DNA of 64,000 nt from Telluria aromaticivorans (GTDB lineage: Bacteria > Pseudomonadota > Gammaproteobacteria > Burkholderiales > Burkholderiaceae_D), in contig NZ_JABAIV010000001.1 of assembly GCF_013003915.1 (NCBI RefSeq), forward strand, positions 1,054,001-1,118,000. The letters are read 5' to 3'. A program made the translations under genes and the position numbers. Position 1 is the stretch's first letter. The number at the start of each line of letters is the position of its first letter. Under the pieces are notes generated by a model. It made no database searches and had not been told where the DNA came from. It worked only from the letters and a program-made list of their open reading frames with translations. This document shows, piece by piece, positions 33,912 through 42,011 of this stretch.

Positions 33912-35762
33912 ATGCCATTGCCAAAAATGCCTACCAAGCCAGCCACCATGCTGCTGGCAAAAGATTACCCAAAAGCTGAGCCGGGCAAGTCGTCCGTGCG
34001 CCCGGTGTCCGCCAAGGCCGACGCCGACCTCGAAGACCTGATCAGCGGCCAGGCCGTCGCGACCCCGAAAGCGGCCAAGGCACGCAAGGCCAAGGCTGCT
34101 GCAGACGCCGCCTCCGGCATGGCCCCTGCCGCCGCCAACGATACCGCAGCCGCGCGCTGGCCTGAACCGGCAACTGCGGCGGTTACCGATGCTCCGCTGG
34201 CCAAGGGCCCTTCCCGCAAGTCGAAGGACGGCGCCGCCGAGCCGATGCCAGCCTCGCGCCTGCGCGAAATCGATGCCGACCAGCCGCATCCGGCCAAGCA
34301 CAAGCCGGTCGAAGTCACCGTCAAGTCGTCCACCAGCCGCAAGGCCGACCGCAGCGGCATGACCAAGGTCTTCGTGCTGGACACCAATGTCCTGATGCAC
34401 GACCCAAGTTCGCTGTTCCGCTTCGAGGAACACGACGTCTACCTGCCGATGATGACGCTCGAGGAGCTCGACAACCACAAGAAGGGTATGTCGGAAGTCG
34501 CGCGCAACGCCCGCCAGGTGTCGCGTACGCTCGACGCCCTGATCGCCAACATCGACGACGACGCGATCGAAGCCGGCATTCCGCTGGCCAAGCTCGGCAA
34601 CAAGGACGCCAAGGGCCGCCTGTTCTTCCAGACCAAGCTGGACGCCGCGCCGCTGCCGGAAGGCCTGCCATCGGGCAAAGCCGACAACCAGATCCTGGGT
34701 GTGGTCCGTGCGCTGGAAGACCAGATGGGTGGCCGCGCGATCGTGCTGGTGTCGAAAGACATCAACATGCGCATCAAGGCGCGTGCCCTGGGCCTGCCGG
34801 CCGAAGACTATTTCAACGACCATGTGCTGGAAGACACCGACCTGCTGTATTCGGGCATCGTCCAGCTCCCGGACGACTTCTGGAACAAGCACGGCAAGGA
34901 CATGGAGTCGTGGCAGGAGAACAAGAACGGCAACTCGGCCACCTATTACCGCATGACCGGCCCGGTGATCCCGACCCTGCTCGTGAATCAGTTCGTCTTC
35001 ATCGAACCGAAGAATGGCGAAGCGCCCTTCTATGGCCAGGTAAAACAGATCACCGGCAAGACCGCCGTGTTCCAGACCTTGCGCGACTATAGCCACAACA
35101 AGAACAATGTCTGGGGCATCACGGCGCGCAACCGCGAGCAGAACTTCGCACTGAACCTGCTCATGAACCCGGAATGCGATTTCGTCAGCCTGCTCGGCCA
35201 GGCCGGCACCGGCAAGACCCTGCTGGCACTGGCCGCCGGCCTCGCGCAAGTGCTCGAGACCAAGCAGTACAACGAGATCATCGTCACCCGCGTGACCGTG
35301 CCGGTGGGCGAAGACATCGGCTTCCTGCCGGGTACCGAGGAAGAGAAGATGTCGCCGTGGATGGGCGCCTTCGACGACAACCTGGAAGTGCTGATGAAGG
35401 GCGACGGCGACGCCGGCGACTGGGGCCGCGCGGCAACGCAAGACCTGATCCGCTCGCGCATCAAGATCAAGTCGCTGAACTTCATGCGTGGCCGTACCTT
35501 CGTGAACAAGTTCCTCATCATCGACGAGGCGCAGAACCTGACGCCGAAGCAGATGAAGACCCTGGTCACGCGCGCCGGTCCCGGCACCAAGATCCTGTGC
35601 CTGGGTAACATCGCCCAGATCGACACGCCTTACCTGACCGAAGGCTCGAGCGGCCTGACCTATGTGGTCGACCGTTTTAAAGGCTGGAGCCATGGCGGCC
35701 ACGTCACCCTGGCGCGCGGCGAACGCTCGCGCCTGGCGGACCACGCCAGCGAAGTGCTGTAA
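33912..35762 (+). CDS. PhoH2-type PIN/ATPase
   Basis: 616 residues. A low-complexity, Lys/Ala-rich extension (about 1-145) leads into a PIN ribonuclease domain beginning FVLDTNVLMHDP (Asp157) and then a PhoH ATPase domain with Walker A GQAGTGKT (about 429-436) and Walker B FLIIDEAQNLT. PIN-PhoH fusions are RNA helicases/ribonucleases induced in phosphate or stress responses. The extension is longer than in most homologues. A terminator follows the stop. Confidence 0.93.
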   Translation: MPLPKMPTKPATMLLAKDYPKAEPGKSSVRPVSAKADADLEDLISGQAVATPKAAKARKAKAAADAASGMAPAAANDTAAARWPEPATAAVTDAPLAKGPSRKSKDGAAEPMPASRLREIDADQPHPAKHKPVEVTVKSSTSRKADRSGMTKVFVLDTNVLMHDPSSLFRFEEHDVYLPMMTLEELDNHKKGMSEVARNARQVSRTLDALIANIDDDAIEAGIPLAKLGNKDAKGRLFFQTKLDAAPLPEGLPSGKADNQILGVVRALEDQMGGRAIVLVSKDINMRIKARALGLPAEDYFNDHVLEDTDLLYSGIVQLPDDFWNKHGKDMESWQENKNGNSATYYRMTGPVIPTLLVNQFVFIEPKNGEAPFYGQVKQITGKTAVFQTLRDYSHNKNNVWGITARNREQNFALNLLMNPECDFVSLLGQAGTGKTLLALAAGLAQVLETKQYNEIIVTRVTVPVGEDIGFLPGTEEEKMSPWMGAFDDNLEVLMKGDGDAGDWGRAATQDLIRSRIKIKSLNFMRGRTFVNKFLIIDEAQNLTPKQMKTLVTRAGPGTKILCLGNIAQIDTPYLTEGSSGLTYVVDRFKGWSHGGHVTLARGERSRLADHASEVL

Positions 35763-35817
35763 GCGTGCTACTGCCTTACTTGCCTGCTTTAACTTTAAGT
35801 TAGCAGGTGGATTGTCG

Positions 35818-35845
35818 AAACGCTCGCCGCAAGGCGGGCGTTTTT
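35818..35845 (+). terminator. Terminator after PhoH2
   Basis: Stem AAACGCTCGCC/GGCGGGCGTTT (one mismatch) with a GCAA tetraloop and a T run. It lies 56 bases after the stop. Confidence 0.85.
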
Positions 35846-35870
35846 CATTTCTCCTTCCTATTCACTACGC

Positions 35871-36689
35871 ATGCCCGAACTCTCGACGCTGTTCCTTCTG
35901 AAACTCCTGCTGGTCCCGACCCTGATTGCCCTGGTCACCCTGGCCGGACGGCGCTGGGGGCCCGCGGTGGCCGGCTGGCTGTCGGCCTTCCCCATCGTCT
36001 CCGGCCCGATCCTGCTAGCCATCGCGCTCGAGCAAGGCGCCGACTTCGCCTCGGTGGCCGCCGCCAATACCCTGCTGGCCGTGCTGGCCATCCTCGTCTT
36101 CAGCATCGCCTATGCCCGGGTTGCCCGGATGGGCATGCCGCGCGCGATGGCGGCAGCCCTGCTCGCCTATGCCGTCGCCGTGGTGATCCTGAAATCGATC
36201 TCGCTGCCCTTATGGACCGGGTTCGCCGCCGTGCTGGCGGCATTGTTCGCCGCGCCCTTCCTGTTCGGCACGGCGCCGCAGGGAGCCGCGAGCGCCGGCA
36301 AGCCGGCCAATGACCTGCCCTGGCGCATGCTGGCCGGCGCCGGCTTGTGCCTGAGCGTGACCTATGCAGCGGCCCAGCTCGGGCCGCGCCTGAGCGGGCT
36401 GTTTGCGATGTTCCCTGTAATGAGCACGGTGCTGGTCGGGTTTTCGCACCGGGCCAGCGGGCCGGGCTTTGCGGTGGTGCTGCTGCGCGGCATGGTCAAT
36501 GGCTATTACGCGTTTGCGGTGTTTTGCCTCGTGCTGTCGGTGCTGTTGCGATCGCAGTCGATTGCTTTTGCGTTTGCCTGCGCGACTGGTGCGGCGCTGG
36601 TGGTGCAACTGGGCGTGAAATGGATGCTGGGAACAAGCAATAAAGTCGGACACCAAACGACAAACTTGGACAAAGCCAATAAAATTTGA
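35871..36689 (+). CDS. Polytopic membrane protein, unknown function
   Basis: 272 residues with about eight hydrophobic segments between residues 6 and 255 and the repeated motif AGWLSAFPIVSGPILLAIALEQ / GLFAMFPVMSTVLVGFSH, which suggests an internally duplicated transporter-like fold. No specific family is claimed. The final 18 residues (GTSNKVGHQTTNLDKANKI) are hydrophilic and encoded by the AT-rich repeat block at 36638-36693, so the original C-terminus may have been replaced by an insertion scar. Confidence 0.75.
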   Translation: MPELSTLFLLKLLLVPTLIALVTLAGRRWGPAVAGWLSAFPIVSGPILLAIALEQGADFASVAAANTLLAVLAILVFSIAYARVARMGMPRAMAAALLAYAVAVVILKSISLPLWTGFAAVLAALFAAPFLFGTAPQGAASAGKPANDLPWRMLAGAGLCLSVTYAAAQLGPRLSGLFAMFPVMSTVLVGFSHRASGPGFAVVLLRGMVNGYYAFAVFCLVLSVLLRSQSIAFAFACATGAALVVQLGVKWMLGTSNKVGHQTTNLDKANKI

Positions 36690-36693
36690 CACA
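36638..36693. repeat. Three degenerate ~20-base tandem repeats, possible transposon end
   Basis: CAATAAAGTCGGACACC (36638), CGACAAACTTGGACAAA (36658) and CAATAAAATTTGACACA (36677) repeat at 20- and 19-base spacing. AT-rich tandem units of this kind are typical of IS21-like element ends, where they bind transposase. No transposase is present, so at most this is a solo end or scar. Confidence 0.45.
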
Positions 36694-37015
36694 AGAGCAA
36701 CATGAAGGCTGTCTCTTCCCGGCTACACCTTGGCTTAACCCGGCAACAGCATAAACCGCTGCCTCATCCACGGATCAGCCTTAAGCTGCCATGCTCGCTC
36801 CCAATAGATTATTTCCTATAACATACAAACGATTCTCTCGAGCAACAATCCGCGCTCTTCCCATCCGAGCGCCCTGTTGCGTGTAGGGCCTCAAGAGAAG
36901 AGCTTGGTTACAGCGCAAAATCCGTTGTTGATCAAGCCCGCACGTGCCAGATGAGTATCCCTTTGACTGTTACCGACTCTGACGTAGCCGTTGCCCACGC
37001 AACAGGTTTTTCAGA
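36694..37015. other. Intergenic region with lower GC
   Basis: About 320 bases, less GC-rich than the surroundings, with no recognisable gene or hairpin. Sits between a possible transposon scar and a broken GGDEF gene, so may be decayed DNA including the lost N-terminal sensor part of that gene. Confidence 0.4.
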
Positions 37016-37590
37016 ATGAGTGATTGCGCTGCCTCACTGGCAGCGCAATTACGCGTGGCGCTGGAAAAAGTTGAACTCGATGCTGTCACCGATACGCTGA
37101 CAGGGCAGGGAAACCGGAGGGCGCTTGACGACATCCTCAGGCAACAGGCAGCGCTATACATTTCAGATGGAAAATCCTTTTCCATCTTGATGCTCGACAT
37201 CGATTTTTTTAAAAGTATCAACGATGAATTCGGCCACATGGTCGGCGACGATACGCTGCGTGCCTTTTCCCAGCGGGTGCGCGAGTACTGCGCCCGGGAG
37301 ATGTTTGCGCGCGTTTTGGAGGTGAGGAGTTCGTGGTGGTCCTGCCAAGGAGCACGCTGGAAGCAGCCGTGCAAGTGGCAGAGCGTTTGCGCCAGGGCGT
37401 TGCACAATCCCCCCTTCTGGCAGCACCAATGGTGCAGGTGACGGTGTCCATCGGCGTCGCCACACTGCTACCCAGACAGTCGGTAGCCGATTTGCTCGCC
37501 GTTGCGGACGCTGCAGTGTACGTCGCCAAGAACGCAGGGCGCGACCAGGTGCATCCTCGATCCGCAGAGACCCTGCATTCCAGCCAGTAG
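37016..37590 (+). pseudogene. Diguanylate cyclase (GGDEF), frameshifted
   Basis: First frame (37016 onward) encodes DAVTDTLTGQGNRRALDDIL, MLDIDFFKSINDEFGHMVGDD and AFSQRVREYCAREMFAR. The second frame, shifted near 37307-37317, continues ARFGGEEFVVVLPRS, VSIGVATLLP and ADAAVYVAKNAGRDQV. Together they make one complete GGDEF domain with an intact GGEEF signature. A one-base loss or two-base gain in the GCGCGCG run explains the shift. No sensor domain precedes it. It would have made c-di-GMP. Confidence 0.85.
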
Positions 37591-37672
37591 GATGCTCATG
37601 ATGGACTCGCCGAGGACTTCATTCAGCTAGCCTCTCCTGTCGGTTTACCCGCCGCTCCGGTATCATTCGGGG

Positions 37673-38314
37673 ATGAATCAGATTTCTTTCCAACCGTTTG
37701 TCATTGGCGTCGCCGGCGGCAGCGGCAGCGGCAAGTCAACCGTGTCCCAGCAAGTCATGGCCTCGTTCGGCGCCGATGTGGTGTCGGTCGTGATGCAGGA
37801 CGATTACTACTGCGACCAATCCGACCTCACCCCTGACGTCCGCCGCAAGCAGAACTACGACCATCCGAACGCTTTCGACTGGCCACTGCTGGTCCAGCAC
37901 GTCCAGGCCCTGCGCAATGGCGAAGCGATCGAGATGCCGGAGTACGATTTCACGATCGACAACCGCTCCAACAAGACCATTCCGGTCAAACCTGCCCCGG
38001 TCATCATGATCGAAGGCCTGTTTGCCTTGTATGACGCCGACTTGCGCGACATGATGTCGCTGAAGATCTTTGTCGACACTGCCTCCGACGTCCGCTTCAT
38101 CCGCCGCATGCAAAGGGATATCAACGAACGCGGCCGCTCGGTCGAGAGCATCGTCGGCCAGTACCTGGAAACGGTACGCCCGATGCACAAGCAATTCATC
38201 GAGCCGACCAAGCGCCACGCCGATGTCATCTTGCCCCACGGCGCCAATGGCCCGGCGGTCGATGTGATTACCACCAAGGTAGCGAGCGTGATCGGCCAGT
38301 TGAAGCGGCCCTGA
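37673..38314 (+). CDS. udk: Uridine kinase
   Basis: 213 residues. P-loop GGSGSGKST (15-23), the MQDDYYCDQSDLTP block, YDHPNAFDWPLL, EMPEYDFTIDNRS and IMIEGLFALYD, with the lid RRMQRDINERGRS. All are hallmarks of uridine/cytidine kinase, which phosphorylates uridine and cytidine for pyrimidine salvage. Stands alone; a T-less hairpin (CCCGAGGC/GCCTCGGG, 38357-38376) lies downstream. Confidence 0.95.
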   Translation: MNQISFQPFVIGVAGGSGSGKSTVSQQVMASFGADVVSVVMQDDYYCDQSDLTPDVRRKQNYDHPNAFDWPLLVQHVQALRNGEAIEMPEYDFTIDNRSNKTIPVKPAPVIMIEGLFALYDADLRDMMSLKIFVDTASDVRFIRRMQRDINERGRSVESIVGQYLETVRPMHKQFIEPTKRHADVILPHGANGPAVDVITTKVASVIGQLKRP

Positions 38315-38494
38315 TCCCATCGCCGCAAGTTCTCCCCGCTCCTGCCGCCGTTGCGCCCCGAGGCCCACGCCTCGGGCATGCTGACGCCGGTTCGTTATGA
38401 CCTCCTCCGCGAGCGGACTTTGCGCGCTACAGCGTGCCCCCATGCAGAACGCGGCTTAGAATAGCCGCTCCAACCCTTCCATGGAGAGTCACCG

Positions 38495-38851
38495 ATGCCG
38501 CACATGCTCCTGATCCACGAACCCGCCGGCCAGCGCGCCACCCGCACCGAGGCCGAGGGCCGCGCCGTGTACGAACGCATGCTGCGCTGGGGCGAAGACC
38601 TGCGCAGCCGCGGCCTGCTGCTGGCGGCCGAATCGCTAGCCTCGCAGGATGGGGCGGCGCGGGTCACGGCGCCGGGCGGCAAGGCGCGCATCGTGGATGG
38701 GCCATTTGCGGAAGCCAAGGAGATGGTGGGCGGGTTCTTTTTGGTCGATGTCGATTCGCGCGAGGAAGCGATCGCGTTGGCGCAGCAGTGTCCGGCCGCG
38801 GAGTGGGCAACGGTGGAGGTCAGGGGGCTCGCGCCCTGCTTCGAGGGTTAA
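38495..38851 (+). CDS. YciI-family (DGPF) protein, first copy
   Basis: 118 residues. The DGPF motif appears as IVDGPFAEAKEMVGGFFLVDVDSREEA, and the N-terminus is HMLLIHEPAGQRA. YciI proteins have a ferredoxin-like fold with a His-Asp pair; this DGPF branch is repeatedly linked to ECF42 sigma factors. Catalytic activity is unproven. It leads a four-gene run ending in the sigma factor, with 111 bases before the second copy. Confidence 0.9.
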   Translation: MPHMLLIHEPAGQRATRTEAEGRAVYERMLRWGEDLRSRGLLLAAESLASQDGAARVTAPGGKARIVDGPFAEAKEMVGGFFLVDVDSREEAIALAQQCPAAEWATVEVRGLAPCFEG

Positions 38852-38883
38852 CCCGGGCGGCGCGCAAAAAAACTGGCGCCCCG

Positions 38884-38910
38884 TGTCGATTCCCCGCCCC
38901 TCCATTCGTC
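38884..38910 (+). promoter_or_regulatory. Candidate ECF42-type promoter
   Basis: TGTCGA (38884-38889), a 17-base spacer, CGTC (38907-38910). As I recall, ECF42 sigma factors recognise a TGTCGA -35 with a short CG(A/T)C -10. The site is 53 bases before the second YciI gene, so it could drive that gene, the VOC gene and the sigma gene, giving autoregulation. Confidence 0.55.
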
Positions 38911-38962
38911 GTACCGGTTGGAAGCCCCTTCAGGCGCTCCCACCCACGACTAGGAGACCCTC

Positions 38963-39361
38963 ATGCGTTTCATGATCATCGTCAAGGCCACGCCCGACAC
39001 GGAAGCCGGGGTCATGCCCGGCGAGCCGCTGTTCGCGGCCATGGCCGACTACCACCAGGAGCTGGCCCGGGCCGGTGTCCTGCTCGACGCCAACGGCCTG
39101 CGGCCCAGCCGCGACGGATGGCGGATCCGCCACCACGAAGGCCGGCGCAGCCTCGTCGACGGCCCTTTCGCCGAGACCAAGGAGCTGATCGCCGGCTATA
39201 CCCTGATCCAGGTGCGCAGCCGCGAAGAAGCCATGGAATGGTCGCGCCGCTTCCCTGCCCCGCACGGCGAGCTGCTTGATGGGGAGATCGAAGTGCGCCA
39301 GCTCTACGAAGCCGACGACCTGCCCGCATCCCCCGCCCGCGAACCCTTCCGCGCCCTGTAA
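38963..39361 (+). CDS. YciI-family (DGPF) protein, second copy
   Basis: 132 residues. The DGPF motif is LVDGPFAETKELIAGYTLIQVRSREEAMEW; the start MRFMIIVKATPDTEAG is the usual form for this group. Paralogous to the gene 111 bases upstream but divergent. Probable target of the ECF42-type sigma factor in the same run. Confidence 0.92.
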   Translation: MRFMIIVKATPDTEAGVMPGEPLFAAMADYHQELARAGVLLDANGLRPSRDGWRIRHHEGRRSLVDGPFAETKELIAGYTLIQVRSREEAMEWSRRFPAPHGELLDGEIEVRQLYEADDLPASPAREPFRAL

Positions 39362-39385
39362 TCCCCTACTCGAAAGGACACCCCC

Positions 39386-39826
39386 ATGAACAGGCAGATC
39401 TATGTGAACCTCCCGGTCAAGGACCTCGAACGCAGCAAGGCCTTCTTCGGTGCGCTCGGCTTCGGCTTCAACCCGCAGTTCAGCGACCAGAACGCGGCCT
39501 GCATGATCGTCTCCCCCGACATCTACGTCATGCTGCTGGTCGAGCCCTTCTTCCAGACCTTCACCAACAAGTCCATCTCCGACGCACGCACGTCCACCGA
39601 AGTGCTGCTCTGCCTCTCTTGCGACAGCCGCGCCGAGGTCGACGGGCTGGCCGCGAAAGCGAAGGCCGCCGGCGCCGCCTGGCCGAACGAACCAAAGGAC
39701 TACGGCTTCATGTACCAGCACGGCTTCGAAGACCTGGACGGCCACCTGTGGGAGCTGGCGTACATGGAAAGCATGCCGGAGTCGCAGCACGACACCGCGC
39801 CGGAAAACGCAGCAGCCCAGATCTGA
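39386..39826 (+). CDS. VOC-family (glyoxalase-like) protein
   Basis: 146 residues with the paired beta-alpha-beta-beta-beta units of the VOC superfamily: IYVNLPVKDLERSKAFFGALGFGFNPQF and YGFMYQHGFEDLDGHLWELAYME, the second carrying the usual metal-ligand His/Glu positions. Members range from glyoxalases to antibiotic-binding proteins. The TGA overlaps the sigma ATG by one base (TGATG), so they are translationally coupled. Confidence 0.9.
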   Translation: MNRQIYVNLPVKDLERSKAFFGALGFGFNPQFSDQNAACMIVSPDIYVMLLVEPFFQTFTNKSISDARTSTEVLLCLSCDSRAEVDGLAAKAKAAGAAWPNEPKDYGFMYQHGFEDLDGHLWELAYMESMPESQHDTAPENAAAQI

Positions 39827-41097
39827 TGGATGCCCAGGTCGAACGCAGCATCGCCGCGGTCTGGCGCATCGAGTCCGCGAAGATCGTGGGCAGCGTCGCG
39901 CGCATCGTGCGCGACGTCGGCTTGGCCGAGGAGCTGGCCCAGGATGCCCTGGTCGCGGCCCTCGAGCACTGGCCGCTCGAGGGCATCCCGGACAAGCCGG
40001 GGGCCTGGCTCATGACCACGGCCAGGCACGCCGCGCTCGACCGGCTGCGGCGCGACCGCCTGCTGCGCCAGAAGCTCGAGCAGATCGGGCTCGACCTCGA
40101 AGCCCAGGAGGCGCTGGTGGTGCCCGATTTTGTCGACAGCCTCGATGCCGCGCGCAACGACGTCTTCCAGGACGATGTGCTGCGCCTGATGTTCAGCGCC
40201 TGCCACCCGGTGCTCTCGCTCGACGCCCGCCTGGCGCTCACACTCAAGCTGCTGGGCGGCCTGTCCACGGCGGAGATCGCGCGCGCATTCCTGGTTCCCG
40301 AAGCGACCATGGCCCAGCGCATCGTGCGCGCCAAGCGCCTGCTGGCTGAAGCGCGCGTCCCGTTCGAGCTGCCGCCACCGGCCGAACTTGGCGAGCGTCT
40401 CGGCGCGGTGCTCGAAGCGGTTTACCTGATCTTCAACGAAGGCTATGCCGCCACCGCGGGCGAAGACTGGATGCGCCCCGCGCTGGTGGACGAAGCCCTG
40501 CGCCTGGGACGCATGCTGGCCGAACTGGCGGCGCAGGAGCCGGAAGCCCTCGGCCTTGTCGCGCTGATGGAATTGCAGGCCTCGCGCATGCAGGCTAGGC
40601 TCGACGGCGAAGGCCGTCCGGTGCTGCTGCTGGAGCAGGACCGTTCGCGCTGGGATGGCGTATTGGTACGGCGCGGCCTGGCGGCGCTGGCGCGCGCCGC
40701 GCAACTGGGCCAGCCGCGCGGCCCCTACCTGCTGCAGGCGGAGATCGCGGCCTGCCACGCGCGTGCCCATGTGGCGCAGGAAACCGACTGGCAGGCCATT
40801 GCAGCGCTCTACGGCGAACTGGCCCAGGTCCAACCCTCACCGGTGATCGAACTCAATCGCGCGGTGGCGGTGGGCATGGCCAAGGGGCCGGAAGCCGGGC
40901 TGGCGCTGGCCGACCTGCTGGCGGCGGGCGGCAAACTCGATGGCTACCACTGGCTGCCGAGCGTGCGCGCCGACCTGCTGGCCAAGCTGGGGCGCTTCGA
41001 TGAAGCGCGCCTCGAATTCGAGCGCGCCGCCGGCATGACCGCCAATGCTCGGGAACGCGAACTGCTGCTGGCGCGGGCGCGGGCGCAGCGCTCGTAA
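39826..41097 (+). CDS. ECF sigma factor, ECF42-type with C-terminal extension
   Basis: 423 residues. Sigma2 region: SVARIVRDVGLAEELAQDALVAALEHWP. Sigma4 region: SLDARLALTLKLLGGLSTAEIARAFLVPEATMAQRIVRAKRLL. A long C-terminal domain (about 185-420) contains the GYAATAGEDWMRPALVDEALRLGRML signature and ends in a TPR-like helical array, the hallmark of ECF42 factors, where the extension is needed for activity and there is no anti-sigma factor. The neighbours (two DGPF proteins and a VOC protein) match the ECF42 genomic context. Confidence 0.93.
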   Translation: MDAQVERSIAAVWRIESAKIVGSVARIVRDVGLAEELAQDALVAALEHWPLEGIPDKPGAWLMTTARHAALDRLRRDRLLRQKLEQIGLDLEAQEALVVPDFVDSLDAARNDVFQDDVLRLMFSACHPVLSLDARLALTLKLLGGLSTAEIARAFLVPEATMAQRIVRAKRLLAEARVPFELPPPAELGERLGAVLEAVYLIFNEGYAATAGEDWMRPALVDEALRLGRMLAELAAQEPEALGLVALMELQASRMQARLDGEGRPVLLLEQDRSRWDGVLVRRGLAALARAAQLGQPRGPYLLQAEIAACHARAHVAQETDWQAIAALYGELAQVQPSPVIELNRAVAVGMAKGPEAGLALADLLAAGGKLDGYHWLPSVRADLLAKLGRFDEARLEFERAAGMTANARERELLLARARAQRS

Positions 41098-41127
41098 AAA
41101 AACCCCGCAGGCCAGGGGCGTGCGGGG
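41096..41127 (-). terminator. Terminator after the FecR-domain gene
   Basis: On the minus strand CCCCGCA...TGCGGGG (41103-41127) is followed by seven T (41102-41096). The A run overlaps the sigma factor stop codon on the other strand. Confidence 0.85.
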
Positions 41128-41150
41128 CTGGGAAATCGGGCGGGCGCGGA

Positions 41151-42011
41151 TCAGCGCACTTCGCAATCGACCTGGTTCGGATCCGGGCGCGCAGGGCCGC
41201 TGCCATTCGCTCCCGTCAGCGAGGTATTGAAGGCCGGGGGCGGCGTGAACTGCAGGCCCGGGTTGTTCGGCACGATCACCGGCGGCTGGGTCATGTTCGG
41301 CACGAAGCCGAACTGGCCGGCTGCGAAGTTCAGCGCACCGCCGCTGTTGGTCACCACGATCATGCCGTCGCTGACCTGCACGTGCAGGCCCGGCGGCAAG
41401 CCGCTTGCGGACGGCAGTTTGCCCTGCGGGGCGGCAGGAATGCCGAGCGGGCCGTCCGGGCCGCGCGCGACCTTGCCGCCCGCCTGCTGGTTCAGCCCCG
41501 TCACATTGTTCGCCAGGTTCAAGCCGCTGGCCCCTGCCGGCGGCGGCGGCACGTACTGCGCGACGAAGGTGGTGCCGCGGATACCGATGGTGGCGCTCGG
41601 GGTCTTCAGCGAGAACTTCTCCTTGTTGCGCTTGCCCATCAGGCCCGTGATCGAGCGCAGGCCACCCTTGACCAGGCTGAAGTTCGCGCTGTCGGCTTCC
41701 GGCTTGCCTTCGTCATAGGCGAAGTTCTCGACCTTGAACGTGGTGCCGGGACGCAGCGTGATCTCGCTGTTGTCGATGAACCTGATCTGGGCGTAGGTGT
41801 TCTTTTCGGACACCAGGGTGTCGCCGCTTTCGATCTCCGAACGCAGCGCCAGCACCTTGACGCTGCCATCTGGCTTCTTCGCCATCAGCGGACCGCTCAG
41901 GCGCGTCACCGCCCCGGCCACCTGCGCCGCCCAGGCCGCGCCGCCAAAGCCCAGCAGCGCCGCGAACAGCAGGCCTTTAATTGCAGTACATTTTTGCAGC
42001 TGGTTTTTCAT
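41151..42011 (-). CDS. Secreted FecR-domain protein
   Basis: 286 residues. The signal peptide runs to AAWAAQ. The FecR domain (about 30-150) shows KVLALRSEIESGDTLVSEKNTYAQIRF, EITLRPGTTFKVE and TPSATIGIRGTTFVAQY. The tail is Pro/Gly/Asn-rich. It lacks the anti-sigma N-terminus of true FecR, as usual for FecR proteins beside CHASE2 cyclases, where the domain is thought to bind an envelope ligand. The start overlaps the TpsA gene by 35 bases, with GGAG upstream. Confidence 0.88.
   Translation of the reverse strand: MKNQLQKCTAIKGLLFAALLGFGGAAWAAQVAGAVTRLSGPLMAKKPDGSVKVLALRSEIESGDTLVSEKNTYAQIRFIDNSEITLRPGTTFKVENFAYDEGKPEADSANFSLVKGGLRSITGLMGKRNKEKFSLKTPSATIGIRGTTFVAQYVPPPPAGASGLNLANNVTGLNQQAGGKVARGPDGPLGIPAAPQGKLPSASGLPPGLHVQVSDGMIVVTNSGGALNFAAGQFGFVPNMTQPPVIVPNNPGLQFTPPPAFNTSLTGANGSGPARPDPNQVDCEVR

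Noticed and set aside
38357..38376. Hairpin CCCGAGGC/GCCTCGGG after udk as a terminator
   Set aside because: No T run on either side, so it does not qualify as a rho-independent terminator.
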